Shown piece by piece: positions 1 to 8,196 of a stretch of DNA of 64,000 nt. This DNA is from Burkholderiales bacterium. GTDB lineage: Bacteria; Pseudomonadota; Gammaproteobacteria; Burkholderiales; Burkholderiaceae_C. The stretch spans positions 1-64,000 of the forward strand of contig CANCVB010000009.1 in assembly GCA_947381415.1 (NCBI GenBank), in the 5' to 3' direction. Under the pieces are notes generated by a model. It did not search any database, was not told the origin of the DNA, and saw only the letters and a list, made by a program, of their open reading frames with translations. Each line of letters opens with the position of its first letter. Position 1 is the stretch's first letter. Made by a program: the position numbers and the translations under genes.

Positions 1-457
1 CCGTGTGGCCACCATGGTAGAGACGCCAGAACAATCCAAAGCCTTGATCAAACGACACGGACCTATGGTGATCTTGGCTGCGAGCGGCATGGCCACTGGT
101 GGACGGGTCCTGCACCATTTGGCGAATTTCGTAGGCAATCACCGCAACATGGTCATTTTGACGGGCTATCAGTCTCCTGGAACACGCGGTGCCACCTTGG
201 CAAGTGGGGCATCCACCATTCGCATGCATGGCAAAGACCTGCCTGTTCAAGCTGAAATCGTTCAACTGGGTTCTGCCTCGGCTCATGCGGACGCCAACCA
301 ACTCTTGGCATGGTTAAAGCAAATGCCTCTTCCCGCTTCGCAGGTATACGTGGTGCACGGTGAACTTCAAGCCGCAGACACCTTGCGCCAACGTATAGAA
401 CATGAACTCCATCTGCGGGCGGTGGTTCCTGAGCACGGTTCGGTTTGGCCAGGCTGA
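1..457 (+). CDS. Beta-CASP metallo-beta-lactamase RNase-like protein, C-terminal part (5' end outside window)
   Basis: The reading frame is open to the left edge, so only about the last 150 residues are present. Counting from the GTG at position 5, the visible motifs are ASGMATGG near residues 26-33, SAHAD near 92-96 and VHGE near 117-120. These match the conserved blocks of the beta-CASP/RMMBL half of metallo-beta-lactamase nucleases, where the histidines and aspartate ligate zinc. Members cleave RNA or act in mRNA 3' processing and decay. The GTG at 5 is an internal codon rather than the start, because the frame continues upstream. The gene is convergent with lpd. The family is clear; the RNA substrate is not. 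Confidence 0.85.
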   Translation, partial: RVATMVETPEQSKALIKRHGPMVILAASGMATGGRVLHHLANFVGNHRNMVILTGYQSPGTRGATLASGASTIRMHGKDLPVQAEIVQLGSASAHADANQLLAWLKQMPLPASQVYVVHGELQAADTLRQRIEHELHLRAVVPEHGSVWPG

Positions 458-488
458 GGCACCCGTTAAAACGGTCAGAACCGCAAGC

Positions 489-1916
489 CTAAAAATTCAA
501 AGTGCGCTTGTCCACCGCCAAAGCCGCTTCTTTGGTCGCTTCGCTCAAAGACGGGTGGGCATGGCAAATGCGCGCGATGTCTTCCGCGCTGGCCTTGAAC
601 TCCATGGCCACCACGGCCTCAGAGATCAACTCCGAGACCTGCGGGCCCACCATGTGCACCCCCAAAATTTCATCGGTCTTGGCGTCGGCCAAGAACTTCA
701 CCATGCCGGTGGTGTCGCCCAAAGCGCGGGCACGGCCGTTGGCCAAGAAGGGGAACGTGCCTGCCTTGTAAGCCACGCCGTCCGCCTTGAGTTGCTGCTC
801 GGTGCGACCCACCCACGCGATTTCGGGGCTGGTGTAAATGACCCAAGGAATGGTGTTGAAGTTCACATGACCGTGCTGGCCCGCGATGCGCTCGGCCACC
901 GCCACGCCCTCTTCTTCGGCCTTGTGCGCGAGCATGGGGCCACGCACCACGTCGCCCACGGCCCACACGCCAGGCAAATTGGTTTTGCAGTCCCCGTCCA
1001 CCACGATCGCGCCGCGCTCGTCGAGCTGCAAGCCCACGGCCTCGGCATTCAAGCCGTTGGTGTTGGGCACGCGGCCAATGCTGATGATCAGCTTGTCAGC
1101 GTCCAACTTGACGGCTTCGCCCTTGGCATTGGTGTAGTTGACCGTGACGCCTTTTTTGCCGTTCACAATCTCACCGACTTTCACGCCGAGTTCGATCTTC
1201 AAACCTTGCTTGTCAAAGGCCTTTTTGGCTTCTTTGGCAATTTGCTCGTCGACCGCCCCCAAGAAAGTGGGCAGGCCTTCCAAAATGGTCACTTCAGAAC
1301 CCAGGCGACGCCAGACCGAACCCATCTCCAAACCGATCACGCCTGAACCAATCAAGGCCAATTTCTTGGGCACGGCACCCACACGCAAAGCGCCGTCGTT
1401 GGACAGCACATTGACTTCGTCAAACGGGGTGCCGGGCAGTGCGCGGGCGTTGGAACCCGTGGCGATGATGACGTGCTTGGCCGTGAGAGATTCCTCGGCT
1501 TTGCCTGTCACCTTGACTTCATAGCCTGCATCGGACTTGCTGGCCAAGCTGCCGCGTCCATGGAAAAACGTGACTTTGTTTTTCTTGAACAGGTACAAAA
1601 TGCCGTCGTTGTTTTGCTTCACAACGCTGTCTTTGCGCTTGAGCATTTGCGTCACATCCATCTTCACGTCCTTGGCGGTGATGCCATGTTCTGCAAAGTG
1701 ATGGTTGGCATGCTCGAAGTGCTCGCTGGACTGCAACAAGGCCTTGGAGGGGATGCAGCCCACATTGGTACAGGTACCACCGGGCGCGGGGCCACCCGCG
1801 GCGTTTTGCCACTCGTCAATGCAAGCGACTTGAAAACCCAGTTGGGCGGCGCGGATGGCGGCGATGTAGCCGCCGGGGCCGGCACCGATGACGATGACAT
1901 CAAATGGTTTGCTCAT
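489..1916 (-). CDS. lpd: Dihydrolipoyl dehydrogenase (E3) of the 2-oxoglutarate dehydrogenase operon
   Basis: This 475-residue flavoprotein reoxidises dihydrolipoamide on the E2 subunit and reduces NAD+. It shows the FAD-binding GAGPGG near residues 12-17, the redox disulfide in [16 protein letters not shown] near 47-62, a second nucleotide-binding glycine motif ([10 protein letters not shown]) near 190, and the C-terminal HAHPSLSE near 452-459 that supplies the catalytic His-Glu pair. Unlike the second E3 in this window it has no lipoyl domain. It is the last gene of sucA-sucB-lpd, 11 bases after sucB, so it most likely serves the 2-oxoglutarate complex. Length and motifs are normal for the family. 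Confidence 0.97.
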   Translation of the reverse strand: MSKPFDVIVIGAGPGGYIAAIRAAQLGFQVACIDEWQNAAGGPAPGGTCTNVGCIPSKALLQSSEHFEHANHHFAEHGITAKDVKMDVTQMLKRKDSVVKQNNDGILYLFKKNKVTFFHGRGSLASKSDAGYEVKVTGKAEESLTAKHVIIATGSNARALPGTPFDEVNVLSNDGALRVGAVPKKLALIGSGVIGLEMGSVWRRLGSEVTILEGLPTFLGAVDEQIAKEAKKAFDKQGLKIELGVKVGEIVNGKKGVTVNYTNAKGEAVKLDADKLIISIGRVPNTNGLNAEAVGLQLDERGAIVVDGDCKTNLPGVWAVGDVVRGPMLAHKAEEEGVAVAERIAGQHGHVNFNTIPWVIYTSPEIAWVGRTEQQLKADGVAYKAGTFPFLANGRARALGDTTGMVKFLADAKTDEILGVHMVGPQVSELISEAVVAMEFKASAEDIARICHAHPSLSEATKEAALAVDKRTLNF

Positions 1917-1927
1917 GGGAATTCCAA

Positions 1928-3178
1928 TCAGATGTCAAACAACAAACGAGCCGGGTCTTCCAAGGCTTCTTTCATCGCCACCAAACCCAACACCGCTTCG
2001 CGACCGTCAATGATGCGGTGGTCATAAGACATGGCGAAGTAGTTCATGGGGCGAACCACCACTTGGCCGTTTTCCACCATGGCACGGTCTTTGGTGGCAT
2101 GCACACCCAAAATGGCCGACTGCGGTGGGTTGATGATGGGGGTGGACATCATGGAACCAAAGGTGCCACCGTTGCTGATGGAGAAAGTGCCACCAGTCAT
2201 CTCTTCCATGCCCAGCTTGCCGTCCCGCGCTTTCACGCCAAACTCGGCAATCTTTTTCTCGATGTCGGCAAAGCTCATCTGGTCGGCATTGCGCAGGATG
2301 GGCACCACCAAACCACGTGGCGAACCGACCGCGATACCGATGTCGAAATAGCCGTGGTAAACGATGTCATTGCCATCCACCGAGGCGTTGAGCACCGGGA
2401 ATTTCTTCAGGGCGTGCACGGCGGCCTTGACGAAGAAACTCATGAAACCCAGCTTCACACCGTGTTCTTTTTCGAAACGCTCTTGCATGCGCTTGCGCAT
2501 CTCCATGACCGGGGCCATGTTGATTTCGTTGAAGGTGGTGAGGATGGCGTTGGTCGATTGCGATTGCAGCAAACGCTCGGCCACACGCGCGCGCAAACGG
2601 GTCATGGGCACGCGCTGTTCAGGGCGGTCGCCCAAATCGACAGCGGGGCCAGACACCTGCGGCAAGGCCTTGGTGGGCACGCCGGTGGGGATGACAGCCG
2701 CGGTGGATTTCACGCCACCGGCCACGGCAGACAGCACGTCGCCTTTGGTCACACGACCGTCTTTGCCGGTGCCAGGCACCGAGCCTGCGGCCAGCTGGTT
2801 GTCGGCCATCAGTTTGGCCGCAGCAGGCATGGCCACACCCGCGTGGCTGGCAGAGGTTGGCGCAGCAGCCACAGGAGTGGCGGCCGCAACAGCTGGGGCT
2901 TTGGCCGCTGCCACAGGGCCAGCGGCAGAGGCTGTGGCGGTGGTGTCGATGCGGGCAATCAGTTGCTCGGCTTTGACGGTGGCGCCGTCAGCGGCGACGA
3001 TGTCTACCAACACGCCGGCAGAGGGTGCAGGGACTTCCAGCACCACTTTGTCGGTTTCGACGTCGATCAAGATTTCGTCAACGGCGACAGCGTCGCCGAC
3101 TTTTTTCTTCCATTGCAACAAAGTGGCTTCAGCCACAGATTCTGAGAGTTGCGGTACTTTGACTTCGATGATGGCCAT
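1928..3178 (-). CDS. sucB: Dihydrolipoyllysine-residue succinyltransferase, E2 of 2-oxoglutarate dehydrogenase
   Basis: The 416-residue E2 core transfers succinyl groups from lipoamide to CoA in the TCA cycle. Residues 1-77 form a single lipoyl domain with the lipoylated lysine in ETDKVVLEV. An Ala/Pro-rich linker follows, then a peripheral-subunit-binding domain around residues 115-155 ([24 protein letters not shown]). The catalytic acyltransferase domain runs from about 185 to the end and contains the active-site SYDHRIIDG near 385. It lies between sucA (60 bases upstream) and lpd (11 bases downstream) on the same strand. The ETDK lipoyl motif and the sucA partner separate it from the acetyltransferase aceF at 18204-19538. 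Confidence 0.97.
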   Translation of the reverse strand: MAIIEVKVPQLSESVAEATLLQWKKKVGDAVAVDEILIDVETDKVVLEVPAPSAGVLVDIVAADGATVKAEQLIARIDTTATASAAGPVAAAKAPAVAAATPVAAAPTSASHAGVAMPAAAKLMADNQLAAGSVPGTGKDGRVTKGDVLSAVAGGVKSTAAVIPTGVPTKALPQVSGPAVDLGDRPEQRVPMTRLRARVAERLLQSQSTNAILTTFNEINMAPVMEMRKRMQERFEKEHGVKLGFMSFFVKAAVHALKKFPVLNASVDGNDIVYHGYFDIGIAVGSPRGLVVPILRNADQMSFADIEKKIAEFGVKARDGKLGMEEMTGGTFSISNGGTFGSMMSTPIINPPQSAILGVHATKDRAMVENGQVVVRPMNYFAMSYDHRIIDGREAVLGLVAMKEALEDPARLLFDI

Positions 3179-3238
3179 GATGAATATTTCCTGAATGCGT
3201 TGGGCGGGCTTGCCAGCGCCAAGGGCGCTGCAAGCGGC

Positions 3239-6118
3239 TTACTTGGTCAATATGAAACCCTTGAGGCGTCCAAATGCGCCGTCGACCAGCGCTTTTTGCT
3301 GGTCTTGGTGCAAATGGGAATAGCCCACCGCGGGTGAAGCCGAGGCAGCGCGACCGCTGTAGCCCAGCTTTTGGCCAGTGGCCATGTTTTCAAACAGGTA
3401 GTGCTGCACAAAGAACCAAGCACCTTGGTTTTGTGGCTCATCCTGGCACCACACCACCTCGGTGGCGTTGGGGTATTTTTTCAGCTCGGCGGCAAAGGCT
3501 TTGTGTGGGAACGGGTAGAGCTGTTCCAAACGCAGCAAAGCCGTGTCGTCTTGGCCGTTGTCTTCGCGTTTTTTGGACAGGTCGTAATAGACCTTGCCTG
3601 AACACACCACCACACGTTTGACTTTGTCGGCCTTGATGTCTTTGACTTCCGGCAGGATGGTTTGGAAACCACCTTTGGTGAACTCGGACACTGGCGATGT
3701 GGCGTCTTTGTGGCGCAACAAGGACTTGGGCGTGAAGATGATGAGCGGTTTTCGCAGGTTGCGCACCATTTGGCGACGCAACACATGGAAGATTTGGCTG
3801 GCCGTGGTGGGCTGCACGATCTGCATGTTGGTGTCAGCGGCCAACTGCATGAAGCGCTCGACACGGGCTGAACTGTGCTCGGGGCCTTGGCCTTCATAGC
3901 CATGCGGCAACATGAGGGTGATGCCATTCACACGGCCCCACTTCACTTCACCCGAGGCGATGAACTGGTCGATCACCACTTGCGCGCCGTTGGCAAAGTC
4001 ACCAAACTGGGCTTCCCAAATCACCAAGGTGTTGGGGTCGTTGGAGGCGTAGCCGTACTCGAATCCCAGCACCGCTTCTTCCGACAAGATGGAGTCGATG
4101 ACGGTGAAGGGCGACTGGTTGTCAGCCGCGTTTTGCAGGGGGATGTAGGTCCCAATGTCCCACTTCTCACGGTTTTGGTCGTGAATCACCGCATGGCGGT
4201 GTGTGAAGGTGCCGCGTCCACAGTCTTCGCCAGACAAGCGAACAGCAAACCCACTCGCCACCAAAGAGGCAAACGCCATGTGCTCGCCCATGCCCCAGTC
4301 CACGGGCAGGTCGCCACGGCCCATGGCGGCTCGGTCGTCATAGACCTTTTTCACCAAGGGGTGCGGCGTGACCGTGGATGGAATCGTGGTGATGCGCTCG
4401 GCCAGGCGTTTCCACTCGGTCATGGGGATGGCGGTCTCACCCGCATCGGTCCATTTTTTACCCAAGAAGGGCGACCAATCCACCGTGAACTTGGTTTTGA
4501 AATTGGTCAGAACCGGTTCCGAGGTGTTCTTGCCTGCATCCAGGGCGGCACGGTAGGTCTTGACCATGTCGTCCCCCAAGCTGTCACCCAAGCCCTGCGA
4601 AGTCAATCGCTCGGCATACAGCTTGCGCGTGCCAGGATGGGCGGCGATTTTTTTGTACATCAAGGGCTGGGTCAAGCTGGGCGTGTCTTGCTCGTTGTGA
4701 CCCAGTTTGCGGAAACAAGTGATGTCCACCACCACATCTTGGCGAAACGCCATGCGGTATTCCAAGGCCAATTGGGTGGCCAGCACCACGGCTTCGGGGT
4801 CGTCGCCATTGACGTGCAACACCGGCGCTTCCACCATCTTCACGATGTCGGTGCAGAAGACGCTGGAACGCATGTCGCGGGGGTCAGAGGTGGTGAAACC
4901 GATTTGGTTGTTGATGATGATGTGCACCGTGCCACCCGTGGAATAGCCACGGGTTTGAGCCAGCGCCAAGGTTTCTTGGTTCACGCCTTGGCCGCCGAAA
5001 GCCGCGTCGCCATGCACCAGCACGGGCAAGACTTGGCTGCCCTTGGGGTCGCCACGGCGGTCCATGCGCGAGCGCACCGAGCCTTCCACCACGGGGTTGA
5101 CGATTTCCAAATGCGAAGGATTGAAAGCCAAGGTCAGGTGAACCGGACCGCCAGGGGTGGACACGTCCGAGCTGAAGCCTTGGTGGTATTTCACGTCACC
5201 GGCGGGCAGGTCTTCAGGCGCGGTATGGTCAAACTCGGCGAACAAATCAGCAGGCAATTTGCCCATGGTGTTGACCAACACATTCAAGCGACCACGGTGG
5301 GCCATGCCGATTACCACTTCCTGAATGCCACTGGCGCCAGCGACCTGGATCAACTCGTCCATGGCGGCGATGAAACTCTCACCGCCTTCCAGGGAAAAGC
5401 GCTTTTGGCCCACGTACTTGGTGTGCAGGTAACGCTCCAAGCCCTCGGCTGCGGTGAGTCGGTCCAAGATGTGCTTTTTCTTCTCTGCGCTGAAAGTGGG
5501 TTTGCTGCGAATTCCTTCGAGTTTTTGCTGCCACCAACGCTTTTGCGTCATGTCGGTGGTGTACATATACTCCGCACCCAAGGTACCGCAATAGGTTTCG
5601 CGCAAGGCATTGACCAACTCGCGCAAGCTCATGCGGTCGCGGCCAAAGAAGGTGTTGCTGGTGTCAAACACGGTCTCTTGGTCGGCATCGCCAAAACCAT
5701 AGAACGAGGGCTCGAGTTCGGGGATGTTGGGGCGCTCTGTACGTTGCAAAGGGTCGAGGTTGGCCCAACGCTGACCTACGTTGCGGTAGGCGGCGATCAG
5801 CTGCTGAACGGCTGTGCGTTTGCGGCCCATTTCAGCGTCGGCGCTGGCCATGACCACACGCGTACCCCCTTGTTTGGCACGCTCGGCAAAGGCATTGACG
5901 ACGGGTAAATGCGGCACATCTTTGGCATTGCTGCCATCGACGGCGGGGACATGTTGCAAGGCATCGAAATACTGCCGCCAGCTGTCGGGCACGCTGCCAG
6001 GGTTGGCGAGGTAGTTTTCGTACATCTCTTCCACGTAAGGGGCGTTGCCCCCGAAGAGATAAGTGTTGCCTGCATAGGCTTGATAGACGGATGAACCCGT
6101 CTGCGATGAATCGCTCAT
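3239..6118 (-). CDS. sucA: 2-oxoglutarate dehydrogenase E1 component
   Basis: This thiamine-diphosphate enzyme decarboxylates 2-oxoglutarate and succinylates lipoyl-E2. The start is set at the ATG at 6118 (959 residues, beginning MSDSSQTGSSVYQAYAG), because GGAGG lies 8 bases upstream and homologues begin at this level. The frame stays open another 47 codons upstream, but that part looks non-coding. An E2-interacting tail near the N-terminus, HRGRLNVLVNTMGK near residue 275 and GDAAFGGQG near 370 are typical of the OGDH family. It is the first gene of sucA-sucB-lpd and diverges from cytochrome b561. A hairpin sits just 5' of the ribosome binding site (6132-6148). Confidence 0.97.
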   Translation of the reverse strand: MSDSSQTGSSVYQAYAGNTYLFGGNAPYVEEMYENYLANPGSVPDSWRQYFDALQHVPAVDGSNAKDVPHLPVVNAFAERAKQGGTRVVMASADAEMGRKRTAVQQLIAAYRNVGQRWANLDPLQRTERPNIPELEPSFYGFGDADQETVFDTSNTFFGRDRMSLRELVNALRETYCGTLGAEYMYTTDMTQKRWWQQKLEGIRSKPTFSAEKKKHILDRLTAAEGLERYLHTKYVGQKRFSLEGGESFIAAMDELIQVAGASGIQEVVIGMAHRGRLNVLVNTMGKLPADLFAEFDHTAPEDLPAGDVKYHQGFSSDVSTPGGPVHLTLAFNPSHLEIVNPVVEGSVRSRMDRRGDPKGSQVLPVLVHGDAAFGGQGVNQETLALAQTRGYSTGGTVHIIINNQIGFTTSDPRDMRSSVFCTDIVKMVEAPVLHVNGDDPEAVVLATQLALEYRMAFRQDVVVDITCFRKLGHNEQDTPSLTQPLMYKKIAAHPGTRKLYAERLTSQGLGDSLGDDMVKTYRAALDAGKNTSEPVLTNFKTKFTVDWSPFLGKKWTDAGETAIPMTEWKRLAERITTIPSTVTPHPLVKKVYDDRAAMGRGDLPVDWGMGEHMAFASLVASGFAVRLSGEDCGRGTFTHRHAVIHDQNREKWDIGTYIPLQNAADNQSPFTVIDSILSEEAVLGFEYGYASNDPNTLVIWEAQFGDFANGAQVVIDQFIASGEVKWGRVNGITLMLPHGYEGQGPEHSSARVERFMQLAADTNMQIVQPTTASQIFHVLRRQMVRNLRKPLIIFTPKSLLRHKDATSPVSEFTKGGFQTILPEVKDIKADKVKRVVVCSGKVYYDLSKKREDNGQDDTALLRLEQLYPFPHKAFAAELKKYPNATEVVWCQDEPQNQGAWFFVQHYLFENMATGQKLGYSGRAASASPAVGYSHLHQDQQKALVDGAFGRLKGFILTK

Positions 6119-6131
6119 GGCGCTGACCTCC

Positions 6132-6148
6132 GTTTCCCTGCAGGAAAC
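6132..6148 (-). promoter_or_regulatory. Inverted repeat in the sucA leader, next to the ribosome binding site
   Basis: GTTTCC (6132-6137) and GGAAAC (6143-6148) form a perfect 6-base inverted repeat with a 5-base centre. It ends a few bases 5' of the sucA Shine-Dalgarno (complement of 6126-6130). It could be a repressor operator or an RNA hairpin that affects translation. No regulator is identified. Confidence 0.35.
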
Positions 6149-6303
6149 ATTAGTGTGGTTGAAGAACCCTCCACGACACGGCTGAACCGACTGGTGGATG
6201 CGACCCACAGGGCTACCCCGTGAATATGTATTGCCATTCTGCCACCAACAACCCCTCATGGAACTGACAAGGGATGAGAAACCTCAGCGATCAATCAAAA
6301 TTT

Positions 6304-6331
6304 TTGATAGTATTCGTCAAAATAATTTAAT
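6304..6331 (+). promoter_or_regulatory. Probable sigma-70 promoter for cytochrome b561 and the YceI genes
   Basis: TTGATA (6304-6309) and TTTAAT (6326-6331) are separated by 16 bases, each one mismatch from the sigma-70 consensus. They lie in an AT-rich stretch of the 246-base sucA/cytochrome b561 divergent region. The predicted transcript start would be near 6338, about 27 bases before the ATG at 6365. The rest of this intergenic region shows no gene. Confidence 0.5.
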
Positions 6332-6364
6332 AATTTTGTATTTATTCTGGCTAAAGTCAATCCA

Positions 6365-6934
6365 ATGGACACTGTTAACAATACCTCTGAAGCTGGCTAC
6401 ACCTCGGTTGCCAAACTTCTGCACTGGGTTTTGGCCTTGGCTTTGTTGGGTCTTTTCGGCATGGGTTTGTACATGGCGGATTTGCCTGTCTCACCGCTGC
6501 GGTTAAAACTCTACAACTGGCATAAATGGGCTGGCGTCACCTTTCTTGCCTTGTCGTTGTTGCGCTTCATCTGGCGCCTAAGCCACCCCGCCCCAGCCCT
6601 GCCCGAGCGCATCGAAGCCAGCATGCCTGCATGGCAAAAAATCGCGCACGCGGGCACGCACACCGCTTTGTACGCTTTGTTCTTTGTCACGCCGCTGGTG
6701 GGATGGGCTTACAGCTCAGCAGCAGGTTTTCCCATCGTCTGGTTTGGGACACTGCCTTTGCCCGACTTTGTGCCTGCCGACAAAGCCTTGGCCGAACTGA
6801 TCAAGCCCTGGCATGAAATCAGCGCTTTTGCCTTGATGGGCTTGGTCCTGCTGCATGTGGCTGGCGCACTGAAACACCAGTTGATGGACAAAGATGGCTT
6901 GTTACAACGCATGTTGCCCAGCAAGCAGACCTGA
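6365..6934 (+). CDS. Cytochrome b561 family membrane protein
   Basis: The 189-residue protein has four hydrophobic segments, near residues 15-35, 50-67, 92-115 and 150-170. Histidines lie in or near these helices (LLHWVLAL, YNWHKWAGV, HAGTHTALYAL, LLHVAGALKHQ), as expected for the two b-type hemes of the bacterial CybB/b561 family. Such proteins pass electrons from membrane quinol to an acceptor at the periplasmic face. Two YceI lipocalin-like genes follow at 18- and 33-base spacings, a common pairing that suggests joint handling of a lipophilic isoprenoid or quinone ligand. No clear Shine-Dalgarno precedes the ATG. Confidence 0.9.
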   Translation: MDTVNNTSEAGYTSVAKLLHWVLALALLGLFGMGLYMADLPVSPLRLKLYNWHKWAGVTFLALSLLRFIWRLSHPAPALPERIEASMPAWQKIAHAGTHTALYALFFVTPLVGWAYSSAAGFPIVWFGTLPLPDFVPADKALAELIKPWHEISAFALMGLVLLHVAGALKHQLMDKDGLLQRMLPSKQT

Positions 6935-6952
6935 CCCCTCCAAGGAAGCCCC

Positions 6953-7525
6953 ATGTATTCAGCTTATTTTCGAAATTTGTGGCTGGCTGTCATCGCCAGT
7001 GGTTTTGCCTTCGCCGCCAATGCGCAACAGCTACTCTTGCCAGCCCAAAGCGAAATTATTTTTGTCAGCAAACAAATGGGCGTACCTGTTGAGGGTCGCT
7101 TCAAAAAATTTGACGCCAAAATCAGTTTTGACCCTGCCAAAGCCGCCACCGGCAAAATTGCTTTCACCGTGGACATGGGCAGCGCCACCTTAGGCATGAA
7201 AGAAACCGACGCGGAATTGGTGAAAGCCGATTGGTTCAACACCGCCAAATTTGCCCAAGCCACATTCCAGTCCAACAGCATCAAGGCCTTGGGTGCAGGC
7301 AAATTTGAGGTGGGCGGCGTCTTGAGCATCAAAGGACTGAACCAAAATCTGGTGGTTCCCGTGAGCCTCAGCCAAACAGGTGTCAGCACCACTGCAGTGG
7401 GCGCATTTGTTCTGAAGCGACTGGCCTTCAAAATTGGCGAAAACGAATGGTCTGACACCTCCATGGTGGCTGACGATGTTCAAGTCAAATTCAAGTTTGC
7501 ACTCACCGGCGTCAACAAGTTATAA
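6953..7525 (+). CDS. YceI family periplasmic lipid-binding-like protein (first copy)
   Basis: This 190-residue protein starts with a signal peptide (hydrophobic core near residues 8-24, cleavage likely after AANAQ). The mature part is a YceI barrel with the family pattern of alternating strands, including SEIIFVSKQMGVPVEGRFKK and VGGVLSIKGLNQNLVVPV. YceI proteins have a lipocalin-like fold that can bind polyisoprenoid chains. AAGGA precedes the ATG. It sits between cytochrome b561 and a second YceI gene. It is clearly diverged from that copy, so this is an old duplication. The ligand is unknown. Confidence 0.9.
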   Translation: MYSAYFRNLWLAVIASGFAFAANAQQLLLPAQSEIIFVSKQMGVPVEGRFKKFDAKISFDPAKAATGKIAFTVDMGSATLGMKETDAELVKADWFNTAKFAQATFQSNSIKALGAGKFEVGGVLSIKGLNQNLVVPVSLSQTGVSTTAVGAFVLKRLAFKIGENEWSDTSMVADDVQVKFKFALTGVNKL

Positions 7526-7558
7526 GTTTTTTCAACCACGCAACCCTCAGGAGATCTC

Positions 7559-8131
7559 ATGCGTTCACAACTCATCGCTGCAGTATTGGCGACCACCGCC
7601 ATTGCAGGCACCACCGCTCAAGCGGCCACCTACAACATCGAACCTACCCATACCTTTGTCACTTTCGAAGTGACCCACTTTGGCACCTCCACCAATCGTG
7701 GCCGCTTTGACAAAAAAGAAGGCGTGGTGCAGTTTGACCGTGCTGCCAAAACCGGTTCCGTCAACCTGACCATCCAAGCCGACTCCATCAACACCGGCAC
7801 CGAAGCCTTCAACGCCCACTTGAAAAAGCCCGATTTTTTCGATGCCGCCAAGCACCCCGCCATGAGCTTCAGCGCCGACAAGTTCAGCTTCAACGGCGAC
7901 AAAGTGTCTGAAGTCGCTGGCAGCCTGACCATGCTGGGCAAAACCGTGCCCGTGGTGTTGAAAGCCACCAACTTCAATTGCTACGACCACCCCATGCTCA
8001 AACGCGAAGTGTGCGGCGGTGACTTTGAAACCACCATCATGCGCAGCGACTGGGGCATGAAATGGGGCATCGACTTTGGCATCCCTGACAAAGTCAAATT
8101 GCTGATTCAAGTCGAAGCTGTCAAACAGTAA
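7559..8131 (+). CDS. YceI family periplasmic lipid-binding-like protein (second copy)
   Basis: The protein has 190 residues with a signal peptide ending near AQAA (residues 19-22). A canonical YceI barrel follows: YNIEPTHTFVTFEVTHFGTS near 24-43, the KPDFFDAAKHPAMSF block near 90-104, and a CYDHPMLKREVCGGDFETT region near 141-159 typical of the long YceI class. The two cysteines in that block could form a disulfide. AGGAG precedes the ATG at a good distance. It is the last gene of the b561-YceI-YceI unit, and a strong intrinsic terminator follows 15 bases after the stop. Confidence 0.93.
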   Translation: MRSQLIAAVLATTAIAGTTAQAATYNIEPTHTFVTFEVTHFGTSTNRGRFDKKEGVVQFDRAAKTGSVNLTIQADSINTGTEAFNAHLKKPDFFDAAKHPAMSFSADKFSFNGDKVSEVAGSLTMLGKTVPVVLKATNFNCYDHPMLKREVCGGDFETTIMRSDWGMKWGIDFGIPDKVKLLIQVEAVKQ

Positions 8132-8146
8132 TCGAACGGATTTTTC

Positions 8147-8183
8147 AAAGCCGTCTGTCTAACAAGGCAGACGGCTTTTTTTT
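8147..8183 (+). terminator. Intrinsic terminator after the b561-YceI-YceI unit
   Basis: AGCCGTCTG (8149-8157) pairs with CAGACGGCT (8168-8176) across a 10-base loop, followed by a run of eight T. It lies between the convergent YceI and prpE genes and has the T-tract only for plus-strand transcription. Confidence 0.9.
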
Positions 8184-8196
8184 ACCCCAACGGGCT

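Noticed and set aside
402..1346. 314-codon plus-strand frame
   Set aside because: It overlaps the MBL gene end and is antisense to lpd. The composition is a shadow pattern.
3875..5908. 677-codon open frame on the plus strand
   Set aside because: It lies fully antisense to sucA, whose protein is clearly real. Its His/Val/Gln-rich sequence is the usual shadow of third-position bias.
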